From: Candidatus Methylomirabilota bacterium
GTDB taxonomy: Bacteria; Methylomirabilota; Methylomirabilia; Rokubacteriales; CSP1-6
NCBI GenBank assembly: GCA_035709005.1
Contig: DASTFB010000077.1
Span: 1 to 64,000 of the forward strand
DNA: 64,000 nucleotides
Direction of reading: 5' to 3'
The number at the start of each line of letters is the position of its first letter. Within the stretch, counting starts at the first letter, position 1. The position numbers and the translations under genes were made by a program. The notes beneath the pieces were generated by a model that saw only the letters and a list, made by a program, of their open reading frames with translations, made no database searches and had not been told where the DNA came from. Shown piece by piece: positions 28,710 through 38,281 of this stretch.

Positions 28710-31133
28710 TCACGTCAGTCTGATGCGGCGGCGTTCCGACGGGGCGATCTCGTACATCTTGCCGTTGACGGCGATGCGGATGGATGGGGCCTGACAGTGC
28801 ATGGCCTTCACCCGGACGGCGTCCGGGGTCAACTCGAGGTCGAGCGACTGGCCGCGGTAGCGCACGAACAGCCGCAGGCGATGGAGCGGCTTGGGCAAGC
28901 GCGGGTCGAGCCGAAGCACGTCGCCGCGCAGCTCGATGCCGGTGTAACAGCGCTGCAGCACATCCACCGTCCCCGCCATGGCCCCCAGATGGATGCCCTC
29001 CGGCGTGGTTCCGCCCTGGATGTCGGCCACGTCGGTCACCAGGCCCTCCATGAAGACGTCCCAGGAGGCCGGGCGGTCGGCGCGGGCCAGGACCCAGGAG
29101 TCCGCCACCCGGCTGAGGGAAGAGTCGTGGGCGCTGCGCGCATAGTAGTAGTTGATGTTCCGGGCGATGGTCTGGGCGTCGAACGGATAGCCCAGGCGCT
29201 CGAACAACGACCGGAGCTCGGCGGCCGAGAAGAGGTAGAACAGCATGAGGACGTCGGGCTGCTTGGACAGCTTGTAGTTGATCGTGCTGTCGCCCTCCGC
29301 CTCCAGGATGAAGTCGAGCCGGTACAGGTGCCCGTAGCGCTTCCGGTAGGCCTCCCAGTCGAACTCCTTGAGCACCTCGTAGCCCTCGAACTGGCTGAGG
29401 ATCCCGTCCTCGTGGAACACCAGACGCATCCGCCGGCTGATGGTGTCCCACTCGCCGATCTCCTGATCCGTGAGCGCCAGCCGGTCGACGATCCGGCGGC
29501 GCACGTGAGCCGGGAGCAGGTCGAACACGGCCCGCGCGTGCACCAGCACCCAGACGGCCATGACGTTCGTGTAGGCGTTGTTGTTCAACCCGGGACGATC
29601 GGCGCCGGGGTAGCGGTCGTGGTACTCGTCCGGCCCCATCACCCCCCGGATCTCGTACCGCTCCAGAGCGGGATCGTACGTGGTCGCGCTGGCCCAGAAC
29701 CGGGCCATGTCGAGCAGCATCTCGGCGCCGTAATCCACGAGGAACTCCAGGTCGCCGGTCACCTCGTAGTACTGCCAGATGTTGTAGGCGATCGCCGCCC
29801 CCACGTGCCGCTGCAGGTGGGTGTGATCCGGCATCCAGCGCCCCGAGCGGGGGTTGAAGAACTGGGTGTCGGTCTCCTCACGCCCGTTGCTGCCGCTCTG
29901 CCAGGGGAACATGGCGCCGCGGTAGCCGGCGGCGCGGGCCGCCACCCGGGCCTCCTCGAGCCGCCGATAGCGGTAGAGCAGCAGGGCCCGGCTGATCTCC
30001 GGCATGCGCAGGTTCAAGAACGGAAAGATGAACACCTCGTCCCAGAAGACGTGACCGCGGTAGGCCTCCCCGTGCAAGCCTCGGGCCGGCACCCCCACGT
30101 CGAGATCCCGCGTCTGCGGAGAGACCGTCTGCAAGAGGTGAAAGATGTGCAGCCGCACGAGGGCCGCGGTGGCGACGGCGCCGTTCCGGGGGGTGATGGG
30201 GTCGACGTCCACGTCCAGGTTCATACCGAAGGTCCGCCACAGGTGCTTCCAGGCGCGCGCGTGGGTCTGGAGCAGGGCCGCGAAGGCGCCTGCCCGCGTG
30301 ATCGCCGTCCGCGCCTCGAGCCCGCATTCGCTGATGGCCCGGTCCCGCGAGGTGTAGAGGGCCACGATCTTCTCGATCCGGACCGGCGTCCCGGCCGTGA
30401 CGTCCACCACGGTGTCCCGGGCGATGTACCGCGGCTCCGCGATGGGCGGACCGGTCTCGCCGACCTGCCGGTCACCCTCGAATACCTGGATCCGCGCCGC
30501 CTGGGCGATCACGATCTCCGACTGCCGGGTGCGGATCTTGAGCGCGATCCCGTCGCTGCCGACCGCCGCCGTCTCCAGCCCGTCCAGGTGCTCTTTCGTG
30601 AGATGGCGATAGCGCGCGACCAGGTCGTTGACGACACGACCGTCGAGCGCGGCCCGGATCTCCAGCGGGCCGGTCCAGTCCTCCGGGGTGATCGTGGTCT
30701 CGAGCGCAGCCAGGTGCGGCGCCGCCATGGACACCAGCCGCACGCTCCGCACCCGGGTCGTGCGACCCCCGGTGTCCCGCACCCGGACGTCACGGACGAG
30801 GACGCCCCGGCGGAGATCGAGCGCTTGCCGGTACGACAAGATCTCGACGGCCTGCAGCGTGAACCACGGGTCTCCAGGTCTCCGGAACGTCAGAGGCAGC
30901 CAGTTGGGCGCATTGACGAGGTCTTCGTGCTCCAGGGTGCGGCCCTCGACGACGCTGGGCTGCCGGTCGTAGCACCCTGCGATGTACGTGCCGGGATAGT
31001 GCGTGGGGCCGGCGACGCTTTCGGGCGCGGCGCCCCGCGTGGCGAAGAAGCCGTTGCCCAGCGTGCACAGGGATTCGCGCAGCCGCTCCTGGGCCGGGTC
31101 GAACCCCTCGTAGACCAGCGACCATCCTTTCAT
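28710..31133 (-). CDS. Glycoside hydrolase family 65 disaccharide phosphorylase
   Basis: An 807-residue GH65 enzyme, matching maltose, trehalose and kojibiose phosphorylases, which split an alpha-disaccharide with phosphate to glucose and beta-glucose-1-phosphate. The N-terminal beta-sandwich starts with LCTLGNGFFATRG, the (alpha/alpha)6 barrel begins near residue 330, and the general acid Glu lies in MGPDEYHDRY near residue 500. The last ~50 residues form the usual beta-sheet cap. The start overlaps a beta-phosphoglucomutase stop (ATGA); that partner is the expected consumer of the beta-anomer. Trehalose versus maltose specificity cannot be read from sequence. Confidence 0.9.
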   Translation of the reverse strand: MKGWSLVYEGFDPAQERLRESLCTLGNGFFATRGAAPESVAGPTHYPGTYIAGCYDRQPSVVEGRTLEHEDLVNAPNWLPLTFRRPGDPWFTLQAVEILSYRQALDLRRGVLVRDVRVRDTGGRTTRVRSVRLVSMAAPHLAALETTITPEDWTGPLEIRAALDGRVVNDLVARYRHLTKEHLDGLETAAVGSDGIALKIRTRQSEIVIAQAARIQVFEGDRQVGETGPPIAEPRYIARDTVVDVTAGTPVRIEKIVALYTSRDRAISECGLEARTAITRAGAFAALLQTHARAWKHLWRTFGMNLDVDVDPITPRNGAVATAALVRLHIFHLLQTVSPQTRDLDVGVPARGLHGEAYRGHVFWDEVFIFPFLNLRMPEISRALLLYRYRRLEEARVAARAAGYRGAMFPWQSGSNGREETDTQFFNPRSGRWMPDHTHLQRHVGAAIAYNIWQYYEVTGDLEFLVDYGAEMLLDMARFWASATTYDPALERYEIRGVMGPDEYHDRYPGADRPGLNNNAYTNVMAVWVLVHARAVFDLLPAHVRRRIVDRLALTDQEIGEWDTISRRMRLVFHEDGILSQFEGYEVLKEFDWEAYRKRYGHLYRLDFILEAEGDSTINYKLSKQPDVLMLFYLFSAAELRSLFERLGYPFDAQTIARNINYYYARSAHDSSLSRVADSWVLARADRPASWDVFMEGLVTDVADIQGGTTPEGIHLGAMAGTVDVLQRCYTGIELRGDVLRLDPRLPKPLHRLRLFVRYRGQSLDLELTPDAVRVKAMHCQAPSIRIAVNGKMYEIAPSERRRIRLT

Positions 31134-31900
31134 GACGCCGCCCTGGCGCGCGGGATCAGGCGAATCGTCCCCAGTTCGGCGACGACGACGTCGGCGCCGT
31201 GCTCGCGCAGGCGTTGAGCCTGATCGCCATCGCCGACCCCGATCACCAGGCCGAAGCCGCCCCGGCGCCCGGCCTCCACGCCGGCGGTGGCGTCCTCGAA
31301 GACGACGCCGTGGGCCGGTGGGACGCCCAGCCGCCGGGCCGCCTCCAGGAACATCGCCGGATCGGGCTTGCCCGGCAGACCCAGGCGCGCGAGCTCGACC
31401 CCGTCGACCCGGATCTGGAACAGGTCGGTCAGCCGGGCCACGCGCAGGATGGCAGCGGTATTCCGGCTGGAGGACACCACCGCGGTCTTCACCCCGAGCG
31501 CACGGGCCTGGCGCACCAGCGCGACCGCCGGCTGGTACACCCGCACGCCCTCCTGCTCGAGCAAGGCGAGAAAGTACCGGTTCTTGCGCTTGCCCAGGCC
31601 GTGCACGGTCTCCTCGCTCGCGTCGTCCTGTGGCGTCCCCTCGGGCAGCCGGAGCCCCCGGGAGGCCAGGAAGTCCCGAATGCCGGCGTGGCGGGGCTTG
31701 CCGTCCACGTAGGAGCGGTAGTCGGTGACGATGTCGAAGGGCTCGAACGGCACGCCGGTGCGCGCGGCCTGCGCCGTGAGGTGATCGTCGAAGAGCTGCT
31801 TCCAGGCCGAGGCGTGCAGCCCGGCCGTTCTCGTGATCACGCCGTCCAGATCGAACAGGAACGCTTCGAACCGGGACAGATCGATGACGACGGTATCCAC
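31130..31900 (-). CDS. Beta-phosphoglucomutase family HAD phosphatase/mutase
   Basis: A 256-residue HAD-superfamily protein. The nucleophile and acid/base pair are Asp17 and Asp19 in FDLDGVITRT, the conserved serine lies in VVSSSRN near residue 140, the lysine in GLPGKPDPAMF near residue 177, and the metal acid in VVFEDATAGVEA near residue 200. Beta-PGM converts beta-glucose-1-phosphate to glucose-6-phosphate, completing the reaction of the overlapping GH65 gene. The cap insertion (about 25-105) is longer than in lactococcal PgmB. It begins three bases after the copper ATPase stop. Confidence 0.88.
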   Translation of the reverse strand: MDTVVIDLSRFEAFLFDLDGVITRTAGLHASAWKQLFDDHLTAQAARTGVPFEPFDIVTDYRSYVDGKPRHAGIRDFLASRGLRLPEGTPQDDASEETVHGLGKRKNRYFLALLEQEGVRVYQPAVALVRQARALGVKTAVVSSSRNTAAILRVARLTDLFQIRVDGVELARLGLPGKPDPAMFLEAARRLGVPPAHGVVFEDATAGVEAGRRGGFGLVIGVGDGDQAQRLREHGADVVVAELGTIRLIPRARAAS

Positions 31901-31903
31901 GCG

Positions 31904-34168
31904 CTAGAGGGCGACGCGCCGCAGGCGCAGCGCGTTGGCGATCACCGAGACCGAGCTGAACGTCATGGCGGCGCTGGCGATGATGGGGCTCAGCAGGATG
32001 CCGGCGAACGGATAGAGCACGCCGGCCGCGATGGGCACCCCGAGCGCATTGTAGACGAACGCGAAGAACAGGTTCTCGCGGATGTTGCGCATGGTGGCCT
32101 GGCTCAGCCGCCGGGCCCGCACGATCCCGCGCAGATCGCCCTTGACCAGCGTGATGTCGGCGCTCTCGATGGCCACGTCGGTGCCCGTCCCCATCGCGAT
32201 GCCGACGTCGGCCTGGGCCAGCGCGGGGGCGTCGTTGACACCGTCCCCGGCCATGATCACGCGCCGTCCCTGCGCCTGCATGGTCTTCACGATGGCGAGC
32301 TTGGCCTCGGGGAGCACCTCGGCCTCGAACTCGTCGATCCCGAGCTTGCGGGCCACGGCCTCCGCGGTGCGTCGGCTGTCTCCGGTCACCATGACGATCC
32401 GCAAGCCGGATTCCCGCAGCGCGCGCAGGGCCTCGGGCGTGGAGGGCTTGATCGGGTCGGCGACGCCGATCAGGCCGGCCAGACGCGTGTCCACGGCGAC
32501 GAACATCACGGTTTGCCCGTCGCCGCGCAGGGCGTCGGCCTCCGCGGCCAGGACGTCGACGTCGACGCCCGGCTCCTGCATGAGACGGCGGTTGCCGATC
32601 GCGACCCGGACGCCGTCGACCCGGCCTTCGACGCCCTTGCCGGTGACGGAGCGAAAGTCCTCGCTGCCCGGCACCGTCACCCCCCGCTCGGCCGCGCCGG
32701 CCAGGATGGCCGCGGCCAGCGGATGCTCGCTGCCCCGCTCGAGGCTCGCCGCCCACCGCAAGACCGCGGCCTCATCGTGCGGCCCCGCGGTCTGCACCGC
32801 CGTCAGTCGCGGCTTGCCTTCGGTCAGCGTGCCGGTCTTGTCCGCGACCAGCGTGTCGGCCTTCTCCGTGGTCTCGAGCGCCTCGGCGTTCTTGACGAGC
32901 ACGCCGGCCAGCGCGCCGCGTCCCGTGCCCACCATGATCGACATCGGAGTGGCCAGGCCCAGGGCGCACGGACAGGCGATGATGAGGACGGCGACGGCGT
33001 TCACCAGGCCATACACGAATCGGGGCTCGGGCCCCCAGAGCCCCCAGCCGATGAAGGTCAGCACGGCCGCGATCACCACGGCCGGCACGAACCACGCCGA
33101 CACCTGGTCGGCGAGCTTCTGGATGGGGGCCCGCGTCCGCTGCGCCTCGCCGACCATCTGGACGATCCGGGCCAGCAGCGTCTCACTGCCCACGCGCTCG
33201 GCGCGCATGACGAAGGTGCCGGTGCCGTTCACCGTCCCGCCAATGACGCGGCTGCCCGCGGTCTTCTCGACCGGGATCGACTCGCCCGTCACCATCGACT
33301 CGTCGACCGCGCTGGCGCCCTCCACCAGCGCGCCGTCGACGGGCACGCGCTCGCCGGGACGCACCCGCAGGAGGTCGCCGACCTGCACCGCATCCAGCGG
33401 CACGTCCTCTTCGTGGCCGTCCGGCCCGACACGCCGTGCCGTGGGCGGCGTCAGGTCGAGCAGCGCCTTGATCGCGCTGCTCGTCTGGCTGCGCGCCCGG
33501 AGCTCCAGCACCTGACCGAGCAGCACGAGCACGGTGATGACCGCCGCCGCCTCGAAGTAGAGGCCCACCTCGCCTCCGTGGGTCCGGAACGAGGCCGGAA
33601 ACACTCCGGGCGCGACGGTGGCGGCGAGGCTGTACACGTACGCCGTCCCGGTGCCCAGGGCGATCAGGGTGAACATGTTCAGGCTGCGATTGACGATCGA
33701 GTTCCAGGCCCGGACGAAGAACGGCCAGCCGGCCCCGAGGACGATGGGCGTTGCCAGCACGAGCTGCATCCACGCGGCGACGCGGCCGGGGATGAGGTGG
33801 CGCAGGGGTGCGCCGGGAAGCATGTCGCCGACCATGAAGGCCAGCAGGGGCAGCGTCAGCGCGAGACCGATCCAGAATCGCCGCGTCATGTCGACGAGCT
33901 CGGGATCGGGGCCGTCGTCGGGCCCGACGGTCATCGGCTCCAGGGCCATGCCGCAGATCGGGCAGCTCCCTGGCGCGTCGCGGACGATCTCCGGGTGCAT
34001 GGGGCACGTCCACTGCGTGCGCGTCGGCGCCGGGGCCAGCGGCTCCAGCGCCATACCGCACTTGGGACACGTGCCCGACCCGACCTGGCGAACCTCGGGA
34101 TGCATAGGACAGGTGTACAGGGCGCCCTCTGGCGGGGACGGCGGTCGAGGCAGCGTAGGCCGCTTCAT
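31904..34168 (-). CDS. Copper-translocating P-type ATPase with two N-terminal MHP metal-binding motifs
   Basis: A 754-residue P1B ATPase for copper or silver export. Instead of HMA domains it carries two short cysteine-rich repeats, TCPMHPE with CPKCGM (19-39) and TCPMHPE with CPICGM (54-74). The membrane CPC motif lies in [12 protein letters not shown], followed by [11 protein letters not shown] and the TGD and [10 protein letters not shown] hinge motifs, with a C-terminal helix pair. I use the ATG at 34168; a GTG at 34201 would add 11 residues. It heads the run of carbohydrate phosphorylase genes three bases away, an unusual pairing. Confidence 0.9.
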   Translation of the reverse strand: MKRPTLPRPPSPPEGALYTCPMHPEVRQVGSGTCPKCGMALEPLAPAPTRTQWTCPMHPEIVRDAPGSCPICGMALEPMTVGPDDGPDPELVDMTRRFWIGLALTLPLLAFMVGDMLPGAPLRHLIPGRVAAWMQLVLATPIVLGAGWPFFVRAWNSIVNRSLNMFTLIALGTGTAYVYSLAATVAPGVFPASFRTHGGEVGLYFEAAAVITVLVLLGQVLELRARSQTSSAIKALLDLTPPTARRVGPDGHEEDVPLDAVQVGDLLRVRPGERVPVDGALVEGASAVDESMVTGESIPVEKTAGSRVIGGTVNGTGTFVMRAERVGSETLLARIVQMVGEAQRTRAPIQKLADQVSAWFVPAVVIAAVLTFIGWGLWGPEPRFVYGLVNAVAVLIIACPCALGLATPMSIMVGTGRGALAGVLVKNAEALETTEKADTLVADKTGTLTEGKPRLTAVQTAGPHDEAAVLRWAASLERGSEHPLAAAILAGAAERGVTVPGSEDFRSVTGKGVEGRVDGVRVAIGNRRLMQEPGVDVDVLAAEADALRGDGQTVMFVAVDTRLAGLIGVADPIKPSTPEALRALRESGLRIVMVTGDSRRTAEAVARKLGIDEFEAEVLPEAKLAIVKTMQAQGRRVIMAGDGVNDAPALAQADVGIAMGTGTDVAIESADITLVKGDLRGIVRARRLSQATMRNIRENLFFAFVYNALGVPIAAGVLYPFAGILLSPIIASAAMTFSSVSVIANALRLRRVAL

Positions 34169-34246
34169 AGGTGTCCGCTCGGGGAATCTCGACGCTCTCA
34201 CCGCGGTCAGGGCTTGTCAAGGCGCCGGGCTGGTAGGCTGAGCGTG

Positions 34247-35047
34247 ATGGCCGAACGCCTGGCTCGCGAGCTCGCCCGACTCCACGCCGTCCCGCTCACC
34301 GACTTCGTCAAGACCAGGGACGCCCTGGCCCGCGAGCTGCGCGCCGCCCGGCGCACGGCCGAGGCGGATGCCGTAGCAAAGCTCCGGAAGCCGACGCCGG
34401 CCGTGTGGGCGATCAACCGGGTGGCTCGCGAAGACCCCGACGCGGTTGCCCGGCTCGTCGCGGTCGTGGACAGTCTCAAGCGCGCCCACTTCGGCGAGCC
34501 TGGGCCGCTGGCCGAGGCCACCGAGGCCCAGCGGTCGACCCTCGAGCACGTCCTCGAGCGGGCCAAGGCGGTCCTGGCGAACGCCGGCCTCGGGGTATCG
34601 GCGACCGTCCTGGGCCGCATGTCGGCGACACTCCTGGGCGCCGCCGCCGACCCCGAGGCCACCGCGGCCCTCCGCCAGGGACGATTGACGCACGAGCTGC
34701 CGGCCCCGGGGTTCGAGGCCCTCGGAGGAGCCCCGAGAGCGCGCACGGCTCGGCGTGACGAGGCAGCAGCCGAGTCGCGAGGATCGCGGGTCCGCGACGC
34801 CCGGCGCGCGGCCGAATCCCGAGCGCGCGAGGCCGAGCAACGCGCCCGGCAGGCCGAGCAGGTAGCGTCCGAGCGCCGCCAGGCCGCCGAGCAGGCGGCC
34901 CGCGAAGTGCACGACCTGAGGCAGCGCCTGCGCGAGGCCGAGCGGCGCGCCCGGGACGCGCGCCGGGCCGCGAAAGAGGCCGAGGCTGCGGCCAGCCGCG
35001 TCCGGCGGCAGGCCGACCAGGCCGATCCGACAGCCCGCTGGCATTGA
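34247..35047 (+). CDS. Uncharacterised protein with long C-terminal coiled coil, Ku-linked
   Basis: A 266-residue soluble protein I do not assign to a characterised family. Residues 1-150 form a helical globular region with a conserved-looking LRKPTPAVWAINRVARE segment near 46-62. Residues 165-260 are almost entirely Ala, Arg, Glu and Gln in a heptad-like pattern, predicting a continuous coiled coil of about 90 residues. The start is the ATG at 34247 (or GTG at 34244); TAGGCT at 34234-34239 would give a near-leaderless transcript. Ku starts 19 bases downstream on the same strand, so an NHEJ or DNA-end role is possible but unproven. Confidence 0.75.
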   Translation: MAERLARELARLHAVPLTDFVKTRDALARELRAARRTAEADAVAKLRKPTPAVWAINRVAREDPDAVARLVAVVDSLKRAHFGEPGPLAEATEAQRSTLEHVLERAKAVLANAGLGVSATVLGRMSATLLGAAADPEATAALRQGRLTHELPAPGFEALGGAPRARTARRDEAAAESRGSRVRDARRAAESRAREAEQRARQAEQVASERRQAAEQAAREVHDLRQRLREAERRARDARRAAKEAEAAASRVRRQADQADPTARWH

Positions 35048-35066
35048 CGTTGCACTGCCGTCACTC

Positions 35067-35924
35067 ATGCCGAGGGCCATCTGGAGCGGCGCCGTCGCGT
35101 TCGGGCTGGTCAGTGTCCCCGTCAAGCTCTATTCGGCCACCGAGCGGCGGGCCGAGCTGGCGTTCCGGCAGCTTCACAAGAAAGATCACGCCCCCATCGA
35201 CTACCGGCGCTTCTGCAGCAAGGAAGATATCGAAGTCGACTGGAAGGACATCGCGCGGGGCTACGAGTACGCGAAAGGCCGGTTCGTCGTCTTGACCGAG
35301 GGGGACTTCGAGCGGGCCAAGACCCCGGCCACCCAGACCCTGGAGATCCGCGACTTCGTGCCGGGCGACCAGATCGACTTCGCGTTCTTCGAGACGCCCT
35401 ACTGGCTGGAGCCGACCCGGCCCGGCCGCAAGGCGTACGGCCTCCTCCGGGACGCCCTCGCCGAGACCGGCCGGGTGGGCATCGGTACCTTCGTGATGCG
35501 CCAGCGCGAGCACCTGGCCGCCCTCCGCCCCTCGGGCAAGGCCCTCCTGCTCACCACGATGCGCTTCGCCGACGAGATCCGCCCGGCCACGCAGCTGGAT
35601 CTGCCGAACGGAGTCGGGGCCACGCGGGAGAAGAAGCTGGCCTTGCAGCTGATCGACACGCTGGCCTCGGACTGGGAACCCAAGAAGTATCGCGACACCT
35701 ACCGCGAGGTGCTACGGGCCGCGATCGAGCAGAAGGTCGAGGGCAAGGAGATCGTGATGCCCGAAGCGCCGAAGCCTCCCAAGGTCGTCGACCTCATGGA
35801 AGCGTTGCAGGCCAGCCTCAAGGCTCCGCGGCGGGACCTGGCCAAGGCGGCCGGCCGGATGGATCGGCGAAGCGCGACCGCCGGGCGACGCCGCAAGTCG
35901 GTCCGGGCAGCCAAGGCCGCGTAG
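35067..35924 (+). CDS. ku: Bacterial Ku protein (non-homologous end joining)
   Basis: A 285-residue Ku homodimer subunit that binds DNA ends and recruits LigD. The start IWSGAVAFGLVSVPVKLYSAT (residues 4-24) is diagnostic, followed by the LHKKDHAPIDYRRFC block and the DNA-encircling core with IRDFVPGDQIDFAFFETPY. The last ~45 residues are Lys/Arg/Ala-rich, the usual minimal C-terminal tail. No ligase D gene is in the window. The only same-strand neighbour is the coiled-coil protein 19 bases upstream. Confidence 0.95.
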   Translation: MPRAIWSGAVAFGLVSVPVKLYSATERRAELAFRQLHKKDHAPIDYRRFCSKEDIEVDWKDIARGYEYAKGRFVVLTEGDFERAKTPATQTLEIRDFVPGDQIDFAFFETPYWLEPTRPGRKAYGLLRDALAETGRVGIGTFVMRQREHLAALRPSGKALLLTTMRFADEIRPATQLDLPNGVGATREKKLALQLIDTLASDWEPKKYRDTYREVLRAAIEQKVEGKEIVMPEAPKPPKVVDLMEALQASLKAPRRDLAKAAGRMDRRSATAGRRRKSVRAAKAA

Positions 35925-35938
35925 CCGGCCGGCCGCCC

Positions 35939-37657
35939 TCAGCGACCGAACACCTCCGTGGCCTGGAGCCGGCGGGCGCTGGCCAGGGCATCCGCGGTGC
36001 CATCGGCCAGGACCTGCCTGAGGTGCGCGGCCGTCAGCATGGCCGGCAAGAAGACATAGTCCGCTCCACCGGCATACAGCCGCTCGGCGTCCTTCATGTT
36101 GTCCGCCGTGACGACCAGGCGCGCGTTGGCGTTCAGGGCCCGGACCCGGCGCAGCAACTGCAGATTGCTCGTGCCCTTCAGAAACCAGTCCGAGATCCCC
36201 GAGACCACGACGGCCGCCTTCTCGATCCCCGCCTGACGAAGCGTCTCGGCGTTCGAGATGTCGCCGTAATAGGCCTCGATGCCATGGCGGCGGAGCCGCT
36301 CGAGCATCCCGGTGTCGACGTCGATCACGACGAGCCGGCGCAGGCTGGGGGCGTGACGCCGGAGGTGGTCCACCAGACTGACGCCCTCGCCGGACACGCC
36401 CAGGAAGAACACTTCGTCGCCGCGCCGCTGCCCCGGATGCCCGGTGTCGGCCTCCACCTCCGCGGCCGGGGCGGATCCGAACCAGCGGGCCAGGCCCAGG
36501 CGGTGCAGGGTGCTTGCCAGGGCGCCGGCCAACTGCTGGTTGCGCTGGATGCTGTAGGTCGAGATGACCGCCGTCATGAGCAGCGTGTACAGCACGAGCG
36601 ATGCCGCGTCCGGGCTCACGTGTCCCAAGCTGACACCGAGGGTGAACAGGATCAGCGAAAACTCGCTGATCTGCCCCAGGTTGATGCCCACGACGCTGGC
36701 GGTCTTCACATCCACACGCAGGGCGGCACACAGCGGATACGTCGCCACGAACTGCACGAGGATCACGAACGCCGACACGGCGCCGGCGAGCAGCAGAAGG
36801 TGCAGGGAGGGGCTGGGGACCTTCAGGCCCAGGGCGACGAAGAACAGGGTAAGGAAGACGTCGCGGATTTCGGTGACCCTCGGCACCACCTCGGTGCCGT
36901 ACGGAAATGACGCGATGAGCACGCCGGCGACGAGCGCCCCCATTTCCTTGGAGAGGCCCGCCCAGCCGGCCGCGCCGGACATCAGGAAACACCAGGCCAT
37001 CGTCGTGACCAGCATCAGCTCGGAGGACATGGCGACGGCGCGGAACAGCGGCGCCAGGAGGAAGCGCCCGGCCAGCATCGCGGCGCCCAGGAGGGCGGCG
37101 CCGGTCCCCAGCGACACGAGGAGCGGCCCGGCCTGCAAGTGCGTGAGGTTCGGCTGTAACGCGAGGAAGGCGATCGCGTAGAGATCCTCGAACACGAGGA
37201 TGCCCAGCGTCACGCGGCCGGCAAAGGTCGTCAGCTCCCGCTTGTCGGACAAGAGCTTCACGAGGATCAGCGTGGAGGCGAAGCCGGTGCCGATCGCCAG
37301 GTACAACCGGTCGAACGGGCCCCCGGTGACCGCCGCGATCGGGGAGAGAACGAACCAGGCGGCCGCGGCACAGATCGGGACCTTGAGGAGACCGCTCACC
37401 GTGATGATGCGGCCGGCCTGCAGCAGGCGCGGCAAACTGAGCTCGAGCCCGATCAGGAAGAGGAGCAGGACCAGGCCGATCTCGGCGATGTGCTCGATGT
37501 TCGCTTCGTCGTGGACCAAGCCCAGGCCCACCTGCGGGCCCAGCAAGGCCCCGGCCACGATGTACCCGATGAGCAGTGGCTGCCCGAGGCGTTGGGCGAG
37601 ACCGGCCAGCGCCGCCGCGACGATGATGCAGATCCCGATGGCCCCGACGAGATCCAT
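35939..37657 (-). CDS. Kef-type monovalent cation:proton antiporter with TrkA-N domain
   Basis: A 572-residue CPA2 antiporter. The first ~390 residues hold about twelve transmembrane helices with IGYIVAGALLGPQVGL near residue 31 and LLLFLIGLELSL near residue 65. After a linker, a TrkA-N/RCK nucleotide-binding domain follows (about 420-550) with FFLGVSGEGVS, VVIDVDTG and AYYGDISNAETLRQAG. Such proteins exchange potassium or sodium for protons and respond to NAD(H) or thiol signals. I start at the ATG at 37657 where the first helix begins. A universal stress protein lies 110 bases upstream on the same strand. Confidence 0.9.
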   Translation of the reverse strand: MDLVGAIGICIIVAAALAGLAQRLGQPLLIGYIVAGALLGPQVGLGLVHDEANIEHIAEIGLVLLLFLIGLELSLPRLLQAGRIITVSGLLKVPICAAAAWFVLSPIAAVTGGPFDRLYLAIGTGFASTLILVKLLSDKRELTTFAGRVTLGILVFEDLYAIAFLALQPNLTHLQAGPLLVSLGTGAALLGAAMLAGRFLLAPLFRAVAMSSELMLVTTMAWCFLMSGAAGWAGLSKEMGALVAGVLIASFPYGTEVVPRVTEIRDVFLTLFFVALGLKVPSPSLHLLLLAGAVSAFVILVQFVATYPLCAALRVDVKTASVVGINLGQISEFSLILFTLGVSLGHVSPDAASLVLYTLLMTAVISTYSIQRNQQLAGALASTLHRLGLARWFGSAPAAEVEADTGHPGQRRGDEVFFLGVSGEGVSLVDHLRRHAPSLRRLVVIDVDTGMLERLRRHGIEAYYGDISNAETLRQAGIEKAAVVVSGISDWFLKGTSNLQLLRRVRALNANARLVVTADNMKDAERLYAGGADYVFLPAMLTAAHLRQVLADGTADALASARRLQATEVFGR

Positions 37658-37767
37658 GAACCTAGAAGGCGCGCCCGCACACGGGGGCTGAGCCCGCCAT
37701 CGCTCCTGAACGGCAGGGCATACGCCATCATGCCCGATGCCGACGGCCGCGACCAAGTATCGGCGAT

Positions 37768-38244
37768 CTAGGCCTTGCGGGCGGCCGCGCTCCCGGGCGG
37801 TGTCTGCACCGGCGCGCTCTGATCCCGCACCAGCAGGATCGGCGTGCGCGTACCGCGGAGGACGGATTCGGCGACCGATCCCAGGATGAGGCGGCCGATG
37901 CCGCTGCGTCCGTGCGTGCTCATCACGACGAGGTCGGCGTGCGCCACGCGCGCGGCCTCCACGATCGCCGGCGCCGCCGCGCCGTACCATACCGACGTCC
38001 GCACCGGCTCGACGCCCTGGCGCCGGAGCCGGCTCGCCACCGACTCGAGGTACTCCTCGGCCTCACGCACCACGGCCACCTGGGCGTCGATCGGGTCGGC
38101 CCCGGGTAGCGTCGTGGCCTCGGCGGCTCGCAGCAGGATCAGCGAAGCCCCGGGATTGTCCTTGACGACCTCGACGGCCTTGGCGACGGCCACCTCGGCC
38201 AGCGGAGAACCATCGAGCGGAACCAGGACGGACGTGACCTTCAT
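37768..38244 (-). CDS. Universal stress protein, UspA family
   Basis: A 158-residue cytoplasmic Usp-domain protein. The start VLVPLDGSPLAEVAVAKA is typical, and the nucleotide-binding motif GRSGIGRLILGSVAESVL (residues 117-134) matches the ATP-binding G-2X-G-9X-G pattern. AAGGAGGAG precedes the ATG. It is likely cotranscribed with the Kef-type antiporter downstream, a common pairing in ion or pH stress. Confidence 0.92.
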   Translation of the reverse strand: MKVTSVLVPLDGSPLAEVAVAKAVEVVKDNPGASLILLRAAEATTLPGADPIDAQVAVVREAEEYLESVASRLRRQGVEPVRTSVWYGAAAPAIVEAARVAHADLVVMSTHGRSGIGRLILGSVAESVLRGTRTPILLVRDQSAPVQTPPGSAAARKA

Positions 38245-38281
38245 GCTCTCCTCCTTATCGCGCGCGCCATCTCGGCGGCCG

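Noticed and set aside
31199-35047. Very long plus-strand open frame (1282 codons) opposite GH65, beta-PGM and the copper ATPase
   Set aside because: Only its last 267 codons (from 34247) look like a protein. The rest is antisense to three well-recognised enzymes and has low-complexity His/Gln/Arg/Gly content, as expected of a GC-rich shadow frame.
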